From Ponticaulis sp. (GTDB lineage: Bacteria > Pseudomonadota > Alphaproteobacteria > Caulobacterales > Hyphomonadaceae): a stretch of DNA of 64,000 bases. The position numbers and the translations under genes were made by a program. Numbering within the stretch: the first letter of the stretch is position 1; every line of letters starts with the position of its first letter. The notes beneath the pieces are model-generated. The model was not told the DNA's origin. It saw nothing but the letters and a program-made list of their open reading frames with translations, and did not search any database. The DNA is taken from the NCBI GenBank assembly GCA_002701295.1, contig NZUJ01000087.1, positions 20,212 to 84,211 of the forward strand, in the 5' to 3' direction. This document shows positions 1 through 9,220 of this stretch, piece by piece.

Positions 1-52
1 CAGTTAGGCAGGCAGACAATTGGCTCCACGGATTTTTGCTATGGAGCTGATG

Positions 53-556
53 ATGCCGTTTATGAAACATTCCCGTTCAATGGCCGCAGTGATTGGCCTT
101 GGAGCCCTTATCGCCGTGTCAGGCTGTGCAAACAGCTATGGTGCAAGTGACCGGACTGCCCGCGGCGTTGGCCAGCAGTCGACCGTTCACGAAGGTGTCG
201 TTGTCTCGACTGAGCCAGTCACCATCCGTCCGGATCAGAACTATCTTGGTGCTGCAACCGGTGCAGTGCTGGGCGGTCTTGCTGGATCGCAGATCGGTGG
301 TGGCCGGGAAGAAAATGCTGCTGGCGCCGTTGCTGGCGCTGTCGCTGGTGGCGTGATCGGCAATGAGATTTCCAAAGGTGCCAATACCCGTCAGGGCTAT
401 GCCTACATCATTGATTTCGGCAATGGCGATATCAAGGAAATCGTTCAAGGCGCAGATGTGGTGATTGCACCGGGAACGCCTGTCTATGTGAGCTTCGGTA
501 TGGACGCCATCCGCGTCTGGCCGAAAGCGACAGGATACCCTGCGACCTATCGCTGA
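53..556 (+). CDS. glycine-zipper outer-membrane lipoprotein (SlyB/17-kDa antigen type)
   Basis: Probable envelope lipoprotein. From the chosen ATG the N-terminus is basic and hydrophobic and ends in a lipobox VSGC with the acylated Cys near residue 25. A glycine-zipper 2TM segment follows (about residues 65-107), with repeated GxxxG motifs such as GAVLGGLAGSQIGG and AVAGGVIGN. The rest is a small hydrophilic beta-rich domain. Four in-frame ATGs lie between 41 and 62. I prefer 53 because a GGAG at 43-46 sits at a good distance, but 62 also gives a clean signal peptide. Proteins of this kind stabilise the outer membrane. A possible stem-loop (about 586-607) separates it from rpe. Confidence 0.8.
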   Translation: MPFMKHSRSMAAVIGLGALIAVSGCANSYGASDRTARGVGQQSTVHEGVVVSTEPVTIRPDQNYLGAATGAVLGGLAGSQIGGGREENAAGAVAGAVAGGVIGNEISKGANTRQGYAYIIDFGNGDIKEIVQGADVVIAPGTPVYVSFGMDAIRVWPKATGYPATYR

Positions 557-630
557 TTTATCCAAAAAGACTGACATTGCTGTACGTCCCCCGCCTTGTG
601 GCAGGGGGCGCACACTGCTAATTATGGACT

Positions 631-1293
631 ATGTCTCAAGTCCTGATTTCCCCTTCGATTTTGTCTGCTGATTTCGCCAAGCTGGGCGAAGAGGTGAAGG
701 CAATCGATGATGCCGGTGCGGATATGATCCATGTCGATGTCATGGATGGTCATTTTGTGCCGAATCTGACGTTTGGTCCGCCAGTGATCAAGGCGTTGCG
801 GCCGCACACGAAAAAGCCTTTTGATGTGCATCTGATGATCGCGCCCGTCGATTTGTTTATCGCGGATTTCGCCGATGCCGGATGTGATTATCTGACCGTG
901 CACCCGGAGGCGGGCGCACATTTGCACAGAACGCTTCAGTCAATCCGGTCTCATGGCATGAAGCCGGGTGTGGCGCTGAACCCATCTACACCTGTTGACG
1001 TGCTCGACTATGTGATGGACGACATTGACCAGATCCTCGTCATGTCGGTCAATCCTGGCTTTGGCGGGCAGTCCTTCATCGACAGCCAGCTGCGCAAGAT
1101 TGAAGTCCTGCGCAAAAAAATCGATGCGACTGGTCGCGATATTCTGCTTGAGGTGGATGGTGGGTTGAAGCCGGCTAATGCGCCTGCGGCAATCTCCGCC
1201 GGTGTGACGTCAATTGTCGCCGGATCTGCAGTCTTCAAGGGCGGTCCGACGCAGTATGCTGCCAATATCAAAGCGCTTCGGGCAGGAGGCTGA
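631..1293 (+). CDS. rpe: ribulose-phosphate 3-epimerase
   Basis: Interconverts D-ribulose 5-phosphate and D-xylulose 5-phosphate in the pentose phosphate pathway; cytosolic TIM barrel. At 220 residues it has the usual family length. Signature elements are all present: [14 protein letters not shown] (catalytic Asp36, metal-ligand His34), DVHLMI (His67), the phosphate-binding [10 protein letters not shown] around 140-149, EVDGGL with the second catalytic Asp176, and AGSAVF near the end. A heparinase-like gene follows after 4 bp and is probably translated from the same mRNA. Confidence 0.97.
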   Translation: MSQVLISPSILSADFAKLGEEVKAIDDAGADMIHVDVMDGHFVPNLTFGPPVIKALRPHTKKPFDVHLMIAPVDLFIADFADAGCDYLTVHPEAGAHLHRTLQSIRSHGMKPGVALNPSTPVDVLDYVMDDIDQILVMSVNPGFGGQSFIDSQLRKIEVLRKKIDATGRDILLEVDGGLKPANAPAAISAGVTSIVAGSAVFKGGPTQYAANIKALRAGG

Positions 1294-1297
1294 CAGC

Positions 1298-2986
1298 GTG
1301 GAGAGCGGATCGGTTTCTGAAAAAGACCTGATGAACTGGCGCCGGTACCGGGGCCGAATTGGCGAAGACGTCCGCGTTACACCTGTCTACAAATTGAAAC
1401 TGAACGGCACGGCGCCTGTTTCTCTGAACCTTTATCCGCGAAACCTCAGAACCGGTGACGCGGAACGCGGCGCAGCACTGCTGAAGGGGAAATGGAGCAT
1501 TGGCCGGGACGTTCTTGATATTCCGGATCAGAAAGCCCCCTGGAGCCGATCTGGCCCTTCGCGTCACTTCGCAGATCGTCTACACAGGTTTGACTGGCTG
1601 ACAGACCTTTGCGCGACTGGCGCGGCAGGCCAGCGGCTTGGCCGGGAATTCATCTCATCATGGGTTGAGGATTTTGGCCGCTGGAATGGCTTTGTCTGGC
1701 GCGTTCCTGTTACGGCGGACCGGGTATGGAACTGGCTGCAGGGCGGGCCCATCCTTCTGGACAATCACGCGCCTGACAGCGACGTCCTGGAGTCGCTGGC
1801 CCGGCAGGGGCGTCACCTTCAGCATGGCACAACCGAGTGCGGAGATCCGCGCGCTGTTCTTCGGTCTGTTTTCGCTCAGCTGGCGCTGGCATTTGCGATT
1901 GATGAAGGGGACAGGCGGATATCATCGCTGGAAGCCCAGCTCGATTTCATGCTGGCAGACCACATTCTGGCGGATGGCGGCCATGTGAGCCGAAATCCGG
2001 AAATCCTTCTGGATATCCTGCTCGATCTGCAGACGATTGATGACCTTTACCTCCGGACAGGGCGTACGCCGCCAGATGTCTGCGCGCGGATGATGCCGAA
2101 AATTGCCGGCATGCTGAAATTCCTGCGCTGCGGGGATGGCGGTTTGCCGGTGATGAATGGCGGCTGTGAGGGACGTAAGACTGATCTCAAAAATGCGCTA
2201 TTCCCCTTTGCTGGATCACGAGCATTCGCCTTTGCTACCAAGTCGGGTGTTCAGAAGCTTGAAGCGGGTGACGCACGGCTGATCCTGGATGCAGGTGCCG
2301 CTCCGCCAGTTGAGTTCGGTCATGAAGCGCATGCGGGCGCATTGGCATTTGAGCTCGAGGACAAGGGCGCGCGCATGGTGGTGAATTGCGGTTCGCACCG
2401 TGATGTTGATCCTGTCTGGCAGGGCGCGACCCGTCATACCAGCGGCCATTCCACGCTGGCGCTGTCTGGCTGTGATGCTGCCTTTTTCATGCCTGTCAGA
2501 TCAACCGGCCTCGACGCGCCGACGGGGCCGCCGGGTATTGCCGCCAAACGCATGGAAGAGCAGGAGCGCATCCTGATCGACTGTCAGCACGGCGGATGGA
2601 AAGACGAGTTCGGGCTTATCTTCCGGCGTCGATTATTCATGGCCAGCGACGGAAGCCGTCTTACAGGCGAGGATTCGCTCTTTCGACCGATCTCTGCAGG
2701 CGTGAGTGAAAGTACAGAGACCGTTCCGTTCGACCTGCGCTTTCATCTCCATCCTGATGTGCGATTGGCTCCGGAGGGCGAGCATCTGAAGATCTCGTTG
2801 TCGAATGGTGCAGTCTGGCTTTTCAAAACCAACCATCCACGAAAGCAATTCGAGCGATCAGTTTATCTGGCGCGTGGAACGGTGGAAAAATGCTGGCAGT
2901 TGGTGCTCAGCGGTGACGCCGATCCGAATGGCGATGCAAGCGCAGACTCGAATATCGTCAGATGGGCCTTCGTGAAGGTGAGCTAA
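1298..2986 (+). CDS. heparinase II/III family protein
   Basis: Probable polysaccharide lyase-like protein of about 562 residues. The GTG at 1298 is chosen because AGGAGG at 1284-1289 sits 8 nt ahead of it and the longer ORF would overlap rpe. The N-terminal half is an alpha/alpha-toroid type region. The C-terminal half is the heparinase II/III beta domain, recognised from GHEAHAGALAFEL, a basic-aromatic stretch HRDVDPVWQGATRHTSGHS, and a late beta-rich tail. No signal peptide is apparent. In many alphaproteobacteria this family sits between rpe and purH, as here, but the substrate is unknown. The 183 bp that follow up to purH show no recognised element. Confidence 0.85.
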   Translation: MESGSVSEKDLMNWRRYRGRIGEDVRVTPVYKLKLNGTAPVSLNLYPRNLRTGDAERGAALLKGKWSIGRDVLDIPDQKAPWSRSGPSRHFADRLHRFDWLTDLCATGAAGQRLGREFISSWVEDFGRWNGFVWRVPVTADRVWNWLQGGPILLDNHAPDSDVLESLARQGRHLQHGTTECGDPRAVLRSVFAQLALAFAIDEGDRRISSLEAQLDFMLADHILADGGHVSRNPEILLDILLDLQTIDDLYLRTGRTPPDVCARMMPKIAGMLKFLRCGDGGLPVMNGGCEGRKTDLKNALFPFAGSRAFAFATKSGVQKLEAGDARLILDAGAAPPVEFGHEAHAGALAFELEDKGARMVVNCGSHRDVDPVWQGATRHTSGHSTLALSGCDAAFFMPVRSTGLDAPTGPPGIAAKRMEEQERILIDCQHGGWKDEFGLIFRRRLFMASDGSRLTGEDSLFRPISAGVSESTETVPFDLRFHLHPDVRLAPEGEHLKISLSNGAVWLFKTNHPRKQFERSVYLARGTVEKCWQLVLSGDADPNGDASADSNIVRWAFVKVS

Positions 2987-3169
2987 GTCTCTCGGCGGGA
3001 AACGTCTGACCTTGGCCGTGTATGGATTGATTGGGTGTTGAGGCCCAGGTTTTCGATTCCTGTGGTACGCGAACCGCAGAGCGAGAAGTGTTCGTCGGAC
3101 CTACTGGCCAGATCGTCCTAAAAGCCTTAAACAGCCGCTTTCTGATTCCAGACCCTGAAGGCGTTTCAT

Positions 3170-4756
3170 ATGTCCAATGCTCCCATCAAGCGTGCGCTCA
3201 TCTCTGTTTCTGATAAAACTGGCCTCATTGAACGGGCGAAAAAGCTGAGCGAACTTGGGGTGGAATTGCTCTCCACGGGCGGCACGAAGAAGGCCATCGC
3301 CGAAGCCGGCATTCCGGTGAAGGACGTTTCTGAGGTCACGCAATTCCCGGAAATGATGGATGGCCGCGTGAAGACGCTCCATCCGGTGGTTCATGGCGGG
3401 CTTTTGCATCTGCGTGACAATCCGGAGCATGTCGAACAGGCCAAAGCCCACGGCATTAAGGGCATCGATCTTCTGTATGTGAACCTCTATCCGTTTGAAG
3501 AAACTGTCGCCAAGGGTGCGGACTTCCACACCTGCATCGAGAATATCGACATTGGCGGCCCGGCCATGCTGCGCGCTGCGGCCAAGAATTACGGCTTCGT
3601 CTCCGTTTGTACGGATGGCGAAGACGTTGATGCCGTGATCGCTGAAATGGAAGCGAATGGCGGCGAGACGACGATGGCGCTCCGCAAGAAACTGTGCGCC
3701 AAGACCTATGCGCGCACGGGCGCTTATGATGCAGCGATTTCTAACTGGTATGCTGAACAACTGAACGATCCGACACCGGAATGGCGCGCCTTTGGCGGTA
3801 AGCAGATTTCCGTCATGCGCTATGGTGAAAACCCGCACCAGATGGCGGCGTTCTACAAGACGCCGGAACAACGGACAGGCGTTGCCACCGCTGAACTGAT
3901 CCAGGGAAAGGCGCTCTCTTACAACAATATCAACGACACGGATGCGGCGTTTGAGCTGGTGTCTGAATTCCCATCCGATGAGCAGGCGGCAGTGGCCATC
4001 ATCAAGCATGCCAACCCGTGTGGTGTGGCGCTGGGCGAGAGCCCGCTGGATGCTTATATCAAAGCCTATGATTGCGACCGGACATCGGCCTTCGGGGGTA
4101 TTGTTGCGCTGAACCGCGCGCTCGACGGCGAAACGGCCGCAAAAATCACCGAGATTTTTACCGAGGTCGTGATTGCGCCAGGCGCAGACGAAGAGGCGAT
4201 GGCTATCTTCAAGAAAAAGAAGAACCTTCGCCTGTTGCTGACGGACGGTCTGGCTGATCCGAAGGCGCCAGGACTATTCGTTAAGGCTGTCGCGGGTGGC
4301 CTGCTCGTGCAGGATCAGGATCGCGGTTTTGTGGCGCGTAGCGATATGAAGGTTGTGACGAAAAAACAGCCGACCGAAGTCGAATGGGCGGATCTCTTGT
4401 TCGCATGGCGCGTGGGCAAGCATGTAAAATCGAACACCATCGTGTATGCGAAAGACGGCTCGACGGCTGGTGTGGGTGCGGGGCAGATGAACCGACTCGA
4501 TTCGGCACGGATTGCGACCCGCAAAGCGGAAGATGCCGCAGAAATTGCTGGCTGGGATCAACCCCGAACCAAAGGCTGTGTGGCCGCGTCAGATGCGTTT
4601 TTCCCATTCCCTGATGGACTGCTCCAAACTGCTGAAGCGGGCGCGACGGCTGTGATCCAGCCGGGCGGGTCGATCAAGGATCAGGACGTTATTGATGCCG
4701 CTGACGAGGCAGGCCTCGCTATGGTCTTCACCGGGATGCGCCACTTCCGGCATTGA
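3170..4756 (+). CDS. purH: bifunctional AICAR formyltransferase / IMP cyclohydrolase
   Basis: Catalyses the last two steps of IMP synthesis. The N-terminal MGS-like cyclohydrolase domain (residues about 1-200) shows [19 protein letters not shown] and DGRVKTLHP (64-72). The C-terminal AICAR transformylase domain contains MRYGENPHQ (216-224), [10 protein letters not shown], and the catalytic pair Lys279-His280 in [10 protein letters not shown]. It ends in the conserved [10 protein letters not shown]. The length of 528 matches the family. The start ATG has only a weak GAAG ribosome site, yet it matches the family N-terminus. I looked for a ZTP or purine riboswitch in the leader and could not support one. 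Confidence 0.98.
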   Translation: MSNAPIKRALISVSDKTGLIERAKKLSELGVELLSTGGTKKAIAEAGIPVKDVSEVTQFPEMMDGRVKTLHPVVHGGLLHLRDNPEHVEQAKAHGIKGIDLLYVNLYPFEETVAKGADFHTCIENIDIGGPAMLRAAAKNYGFVSVCTDGEDVDAVIAEMEANGGETTMALRKKLCAKTYARTGAYDAAISNWYAEQLNDPTPEWRAFGGKQISVMRYGENPHQMAAFYKTPEQRTGVATAELIQGKALSYNNINDTDAAFELVSEFPSDEQAAVAIIKHANPCGVALGESPLDAYIKAYDCDRTSAFGGIVALNRALDGETAAKITEIFTEVVIAPGADEEAMAIFKKKKNLRLLLTDGLADPKAPGLFVKAVAGGLLVQDQDRGFVARSDMKVVTKKQPTEVEWADLLFAWRVGKHVKSNTIVYAKDGSTAGVGAGQMNRLDSARIATRKAEDAAEIAGWDQPRTKGCVAASDAFFPFPDGLLQTAEAGATAVIQPGGSIKDQDVIDAADEAGLAMVFTGMRHFRH

Positions 4757-5086
4757 TTCTGTTTGCTCGCGCGTGTTTCGACCTGAAGGTCGAACGCGCT
4801 ACGCCTTCGCTTTGCTCGTGAGGTACGCTTCACAAAAGACCGTGCAGGCGCAGGGCGAGTGAGCTTGCAAACGTCGAGCCCGAGCAAAAGCTTGATGCTG
4901 CCTTTGCATTGTTTGAGGCGTTTTCAGACCTAGGACGCGACAGCCTTTCAGGAAGTTCACAAACCGAACAGACAATCGGACTGGCCTAATCAGTCTTTTT
5001 GCTGGTATGTCGGACGGGATTGGTACAGCGAACGGATTGTCAGCCCTGACTGGCACCCAGACGCAAGAAATTATTGGGAAGAGTGT
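4757..5086 (+). other. 330-bp intergenic region after purH, no gene
   Basis: No convincing coding frame. Its first 120 bp hold a dispersed hairpin repeat (annotated separately at 4761-4879). The remainder is featureless apart from a short GGAAG-like ribosome site just ahead of the next gene. Confidence 0.6.
4761..4879 (+). repeat. dispersed intergenic hairpin element, copy C
   Basis: Starts GTTTGCTCG and contains an 8-bp inverted repeat TTCGACCT/AGGTCGAA (about 4777-4794) with outer pairing GCGCG/CGCGC. It continues CGCCTTCGCTTTGCTCGTG. The tail (TTCACAA, CAGGCGCA, CTTGC, GTCGAGC blocks) matches the reverse complement of 40018-40130 in the same order. The front half resembles 33911-33973. 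It is noncoding and lacks a T-run, so a simple terminator is unlikely. Confidence 0.55.
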
Positions 5087-6454
5087 ATGCTGCGTTCTGT
5101 TGATTTCCGGAGCTCCGGACGAAACCTTCTTCTGGCGGTGGTCTGTGGATTTGGACTGGCTGCCTGCAGCGGTGGATCATCCGATGATGGTGGTGAAACT
5201 TCAACCGAAACAGCTCCCGGAGTTGCAACAAACTTCGTCGCGACAGCTGGCGATGAGCAGGTTGTGTTCACCTTCGACGCGCCAGCCTCAGGCGGTATTG
5301 CCCGTCAGTACACGGTGACCTGTGAAGCAACCGACGAAGCCACAGTCTCTCGTTTCAGCGCGTCCAGCCCGGTGACGATTTCTGGCATGGTCAATGATGT
5401 CGAATATTCCTGTACGATTGTGGCGACCAATAATGGTGGTGACGGCCCGGCGTCTGACCCGGTACTCGTGACACCGAATACCGGCTTTGAAGAAGCGGAC
5501 TGTACGCTCGAAACGACCGACGCTGGAAACATTACCTGCCTCACAAACAATCTGATGGCGGGATATACCCGCACCCAGAGGAACGCGTCGCTTTATGAGC
5601 TGACCGAAGCCAATGCGACTGATTATTGGTCGACCTTCCGTCCTGCTGTCTTTCCGCGCCGGGGCGTGCCTTATATCAGCATGACTGATGAACAGCTTGA
5701 AGACGCGAACGCGCTTGCAGAAGCTGTGTTCAGTGCGGCTGGCCTCGAGCGCTATACCGGAATTCGGTCTGCGGATGAGTTTCTGGGCGACACGCTGACA
5801 GGCTTCAGCTCTGGCCTCTATTACTTCTCTGTCCTGGGAACACCATCAGCAACAGACCCATGGATTCTGGTGATTACCGGCCACAATTACACTCTGTTCG
5901 CGAGTGTTGAAGGCGACTTCATCAGCCTGACACCAAATTTCATTGGTGTTGAACCACCAGAATTCACGCTGAGTGACGAAGACTTTGCACCACTCGCTGA
6001 CCGTAAAGCGGCTCTTCTTGCTGTGATCGATAGCCTGACTGATGCCGAGCTTGCGACGGCGGCACTGGGTGAAACATTCGATGATATTCTGGCCGGACCA
6101 CGGGCTGATAATGCGTATCCTGATCCGCAGGAAGGCGTTGCGGTCTCCGACCTGACAGCTGACCAGCGCGCACTGATCGTGGCGGCAATTCAGACATTCA
6201 GCGATGATCAGGTGAACACACCGCTGACGGCAGAATACACGACCGATGCAGCGCTCGATGGAACCTTCATTGCGACTGCCGGAGAAACTGACCTCACTAC
6301 TCAAGGCTCCTATATCCGGATTGATGGGCCTCGCGTCTGGCTGGAGTTCATCGTGATCCCGGGGACGGCGACGTCTGATGATTACATCAAGACGATCTGG
6401 CGCGATAAGCAGCTCGACTATGGTGGCAATTTCGATCTGACTGACGACGAATAG
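5087..6454 (+). CDS. DUF3500-family lipoprotein with N-terminal fibronectin-like domain
   Basis: Secreted lipoprotein of unknown function. The N-terminal signal ends in GLAACSGG, so Cys27 is the likely lipidation site, followed by an Asp/Gly/Ser-rich linker. Residues about 45-125 look like a fibronectin type III module (ending VEYSCTIVATNNGGDGPAS). The remainder matches the DUF3500 pattern, including ITGHNYTLFASVEG followed by LTPNFIGVEPPEF. The gene is monocistronic and is followed by a perfect intrinsic terminator that lies inside the convergent gene. No catalytic activity has been established for DUF3500. Confidence 0.75.
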   Translation: MLRSVDFRSSGRNLLLAVVCGFGLAACSGGSSDDGGETSTETAPGVATNFVATAGDEQVVFTFDAPASGGIARQYTVTCEATDEATVSRFSASSPVTISGMVNDVEYSCTIVATNNGGDGPASDPVLVTPNTGFEEADCTLETTDAGNITCLTNNLMAGYTRTQRNASLYELTEANATDYWSTFRPAVFPRRGVPYISMTDEQLEDANALAEAVFSAAGLERYTGIRSADEFLGDTLTGFSSGLYYFSVLGTPSATDPWILVITGHNYTLFASVEGDFISLTPNFIGVEPPEFTLSDEDFAPLADRKAALLAVIDSLTDAELATAALGETFDDILAGPRADNAYPDPQEGVAVSDLTADQRALIVAAIQTFSDDQVNTPLTAEYTTDAALDGTFIATAGETDLTTQGSYIRIDGPRVWLEFIVIPGTATSDDYIKTIWRDKQLDYGGNFDLTDDE

Positions 6455-6476
6455 CGTCAATCCTGATCAAGCTGGT

Positions 6477-7082
6477 TTACCACCAGCTGATCTCATAGCG
6501 ATGATCATCCACGGAGACGCCTTTCAACAAGGCGTCTCCTTTTTTTGTGATGCTGATGATCAGGCGAACTTCGCTATTGTTCCGGATGGCTCTTTCGATA
6601 TCGAGTGCATCAGACTGATTGGCATAAAACCGGTTCATGTCGAATTGCGGTCTGACGGTGTAGGTCAGAGGCTCGTCATCGACCTGCGATGCTGTAATCC
6701 TTGTTAGTGTGTTGAAGGATACGCGGTCGTTAGTGTTGGCGGTCGCTGGCTTTTCAGCCGTGACGTCGATGACTGACCAGCTGCCAGACCTGCGTTCCAG
6801 GGTCACCCATGCATTGACGGTATTGAAACGGCGAGTTCCAAACCCGAAATTCGCGCGGATACGGTCAGACTGTTCCTCGGAAAGCACTGTTTCGAGTTCG
6901 GGTTGGATACGAACATAATGGCCGAGCAAGACATCGCGCGGATCATATCCGCGCGCGGCGACAGTGATTTCCGAGCCTGACTTAAGCGCTGAGATATGAC
7001 TGGCAACGCCAAGGACCAGAAAACCCGTTAAAAGAACCAGCACGACAGGAAGTGCGACGAGAGGGCGGGGAAACTTAGGCAT
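6477..7082 (-). CDS. GDYXXLXY-domain membrane-anchored protein
   Basis: 201-residue protein with one N-terminal transmembrane helix (about residues 8-28) and an extracytoplasmic domain. The family signature, normally GDYxxLxY after a DPRD segment, is present as DPRDVLLGHYVRIQPE, so the Asp is His here and the Leu/Tyr positions are altered. GDYXXLXY proteins are usually encoded next to DUF2157 or DUF4401 membrane proteins. That is the case here: the upstream gene overlaps it by 8 bp. The function is unknown in the family. The 3' coding end doubles as a terminator for the convergent gene. Confidence 0.75.
   Translation of the reverse strand: MPKFPRPLVALPVVLVLLTGFLVLGVASHISALKSGSEITVAARGYDPRDVLLGHYVRIQPELETVLSEEQSDRIRANFGFGTRRFNTVNAWVTLERRSGSWSVIDVTAEKPATANTNDRVSFNTLTRITASQVDDEPLTYTVRPQFDMNRFYANQSDALDIERAIRNNSEVRLIISITKKGDALLKGVSVDDHRYEISWW
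6513..6546 (+). terminator. intrinsic terminator embedded in the opposite gene
   Basis: Perfect 9-bp stem GGAGACGCC (6513-6521) / GGCGTCTCC (6531-6539), a 9-nt loop, then seven T residues on the plus strand. It would terminate transcription of the DUF3500 gene ending at 6454. The same bases encode the C-terminal KKGDALLKGVS part of the minus-strand gene 6477-7082. Confidence 0.85.
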
Positions 7083-8250
7083 TGGATGTATCTCCTTCCG
7101 CTGTTGCCGCAGACTGGCGTTTCAAAACATAGACGATGACAAGGCTGACGATCGCCGTGAGGCCGAAGATGAGCGCTGCAACCGACAGCGTCATGCCAAG
7201 GTCGACGAAGATTGTCGAAATGGCCGTGATGAGCGAGAGAATGCCTGCGCCGGCCATCCAGCCGTAGTGTTCGCGTGCGCCATACCAGAGCGCGACAAAG
7301 GAGGCCCCGAGCCAGATGAAGCGGTGAAGAAAATCCGCGTCTGCTGACATTGGGATGCCGAGCAGAGCAATGCCCGCAAGGCATGCCCAACTTGCATAGC
7401 CCAGTAGCGTGCGAGCGCCATGTCGGTCGTTTCGGTCTCCATAAGCGCCGAGGAGCGTGAGGCCACCCCAGAGTGCTGTGAACAGGGTGAAGAGCAGGCC
7501 GGAAAACTCTCTCTCATTGTAGCGAGAAAAGACCGAGTTCGCGAAATCAGGTGTCTGAAAAAATACGACGCTGGACAGTTCGACAAAATGGATGAGGCTC
7601 AGACCGATACCGATCACAAGCAGCGCATGAACCAGAACGCGTGACCGGACGAGCCATGCTGTCAGCGCGACACAGGCGATCACAAAGTGCAGGGCCCAGA
7701 AGCCCGTACTCAACCAGGGAACCATGTCGCTCCCAAAGGCCATAAACTGATAAATGGCGCCGAAAACCAGTGCAGCAAATGCCGCGGCTGCGGACCGCCC
7801 CGCCAGGCCGATCAGGCCTGCCGCGATAGTCGCAAACAGAAGTGCACCCGTGGGCTCGCCTGGAAGATTATAAGCCTGCCCAAGAAGCGCTATGCTGCCA
7901 GCAAAAATCATCGAACAGAGCAGCGCCAGCGCATTAGAGACCTTCTTGCTGTTTTCATACGCGAAGGCTGAACCCGTGCCGCTGGCGAAAACGGCCAGAA
8001 TGAGGATGATCAGTTTGGCGCCACGCGGTATGGCGGCCCAGTTGTCGCCTATGAAGGCGATGACCGCGAGCCCCGCAAGTACAGTCGCAGCCATAGCGAT
8101 CCAGCCGCGACCGTCACCTCGCGTTTGTGCTGGCAGGCTTGTCAGGATGGGGGTGCGGCTCGTTTCCGGCACCCAGCCTTCGCTGATCCAGTTCTCAAGA
8201 TCTGCTTCGATACGTTTACGGTAAGCGCTGGCTTTCATTCCCGCCTCCAA
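7075..8250 (-). CDS. DUF2157 domain polytopic membrane protein
   Basis: 391 residues: a short cytosolic N-terminal segment (YRKRIEADLENWISEGWV, typical of DUF2157) followed by roughly ten hydrophobic helices through to the C-terminus. Translationally coupled to the GDYXXLXY gene (overlap of 8 bp), so the two products probably act together in the inner membrane. The role is unknown. The upstream region faces the 3' end of tyrC and is only 46 bp long, so its own promoter must be there or inside tyrC's neighbourhood. Confidence 0.75.
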   Translation of the reverse strand: MEAGMKASAYRKRIEADLENWISEGWVPETSRTPILTSLPAQTRGDGRGWIAMAATVLAGLAVIAFIGDNWAAIPRGAKLIILILAVFASGTGSAFAYENSKKVSNALALLCSMIFAGSIALLGQAYNLPGEPTGALLFATIAAGLIGLAGRSAAAAFAALVFGAIYQFMAFGSDMVPWLSTGFWALHFVIACVALTAWLVRSRVLVHALLVIGIGLSLIHFVELSSVVFFQTPDFANSVFSRYNEREFSGLLFTLFTALWGGLTLLGAYGDRNDRHGARTLLGYASWACLAGIALLGIPMSADADFLHRFIWLGASFVALWYGAREHYGWMAGAGILSLITAISTIFVDLGMTLSVAALIFGLTAIVSLVIVYVLKRQSAATAEGDTSNA

Positions 8251-8296
8251 AAGTTAGTGAACGAATACTCACTAAATGTGGCGGAAATGTGGTGAG

Positions 8297-9214
8297 CTAG
8301 TCTTTGGTTTTGTCGCGACCAAAATTGGTGGCGTCAGTATCCTGCCCGGCATCAACAATTGACTGTCGGAGGCCGCGTGTCCGTTCAAAGAAGGCATGGA
8401 GCTGATCGCCCTCACCCCAGCGAATGGCGCGCTGCAGGGCGGCGAGGTCTTCATTGAACCGCCCGAGCATTTCCAGAACGGCTTCTTTGTTATGAAGAAA
8501 GACGTCGCGCCACATAGTCGGGTCAGATGCCGCAATCCGCGTGAAGTCACGAAAGCCACCCGCAGAAAACTTGACGACTTCGCCTTCGGTGACCGTTTCG
8601 AGATCGTGCGCCGTTCCGACAATATTGAAAGCGATGAGGTGCGGAAGGTGCGAAGTAATTGCCAGAACGCGGTCATGGCGTTCAATCGTCATGATTTCCA
8701 CTGTGCTGCCGAGGGTTTCCCAGAACGCAGTGAGCGATTTGAGAGCTTCGCCGTCAGCTTCGTTATCTGGCGGGGTAAGAATGCACCAGCGGCCAGCAAA
8801 AAGGGTCGCGAAGCCAGCCGTTGGACCGGACTTCTCGGTACCCGCGATCGGGTGACCAGGGATGAAGTGAACGTGGTCCGGTAAATGCGGAGAGAGCGCG
8901 CTGAATACTGCGGATTTGACGGATCCGACATCGCTGACGATTGCCCCGGCTTTCAGATGTGGTGCAATCGTGGTCGCAATCGTTTCCATTGTGCCGACCG
9001 GCGTACAGAGGATCACCAGATCAGCATCAGCGACACAGCTTTCCAGTGAGTCTGCGACTTCTCCGAGTCCCAGGGCATCTGCAGCGATGCGAACATCCTC
9101 ACTCGCGTCGAAAAGCGTGATCTGTTCGCACGCGCCATTGGCCTTCGCCGCGCGAGCGACGGATGAGCCGATCAGGCCGATCCCGATGATCGAGAGGTGC
9201 TTGATGCCTGACAT
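8297..9214 (-). CDS. tyrC: prephenate / cyclohexadienyl dehydrogenase
   Basis: NAD(P)-dependent oxidative decarboxylation of prephenate (or arogenate) in tyrosine synthesis. The N-terminal Rossmann motif IGIGLIGSSVARA (about 10-22) is followed by VILCTPVG, VGSVKSAV, the HPIAGTEKSG active-site segment with His, and THLPHLIAFN (shown as ITSHLPHLIAF), all typical of TyrA/TyrC. The length of 305 agrees with monofunctional enzymes. It starts 6 bp after hisC, forming the common alphaproteobacterial hisC-tyrC operon. Whether it prefers prephenate or arogenate cannot be read from sequence. Confidence 0.93.
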   Translation of the reverse strand: MSGIKHLSIIGIGLIGSSVARAAKANGACEQITLFDASEDVRIAADALGLGEVADSLESCVADADLVILCTPVGTMETIATTIAPHLKAGAIVSDVGSVKSAVFSALSPHLPDHVHFIPGHPIAGTEKSGPTAGFATLFAGRWCILTPPDNEADGEALKSLTAFWETLGSTVEIMTIERHDRVLAITSHLPHLIAFNIVGTAHDLETVTEGEVVKFSAGGFRDFTRIAASDPTMWRDVFLHNKEAVLEMLGRFNEDLAALQRAIRWGEGDQLHAFFERTRGLRQSIVDAGQDTDATNFGRDKTKD

Positions 9215-9220
9215 CTGCCT

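Noticed and set aside
3048..3070. tRNA T-loop-like sequence GGTTTTCGATTCC
   Set aside because: It lacks the correct T-arm stem and acceptor; no other tRNA arms around it.
2987..3169. Possible ZTP (pfl) riboswitch upstream of purH
   Set aside because: The conserved core elements of the motif are not visible; only short unconvincing pairings.
3031..3213. Short ORF overlapping the purH start
   Set aside because: It overlaps the purH N-terminus in another frame, shows no ribosome site or family, and the purH start is well supported.
3101..4009. 302-codon frame antisense to purH
   Set aside because: Shadow frame; purH is unambiguous by motifs and length.
5846..6460. 204-codon frame antisense to the DUF3500 gene
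   Set aside because: No start signal, no recognisable motif, entirely inside a lipoprotein gene with a clean signal peptide.
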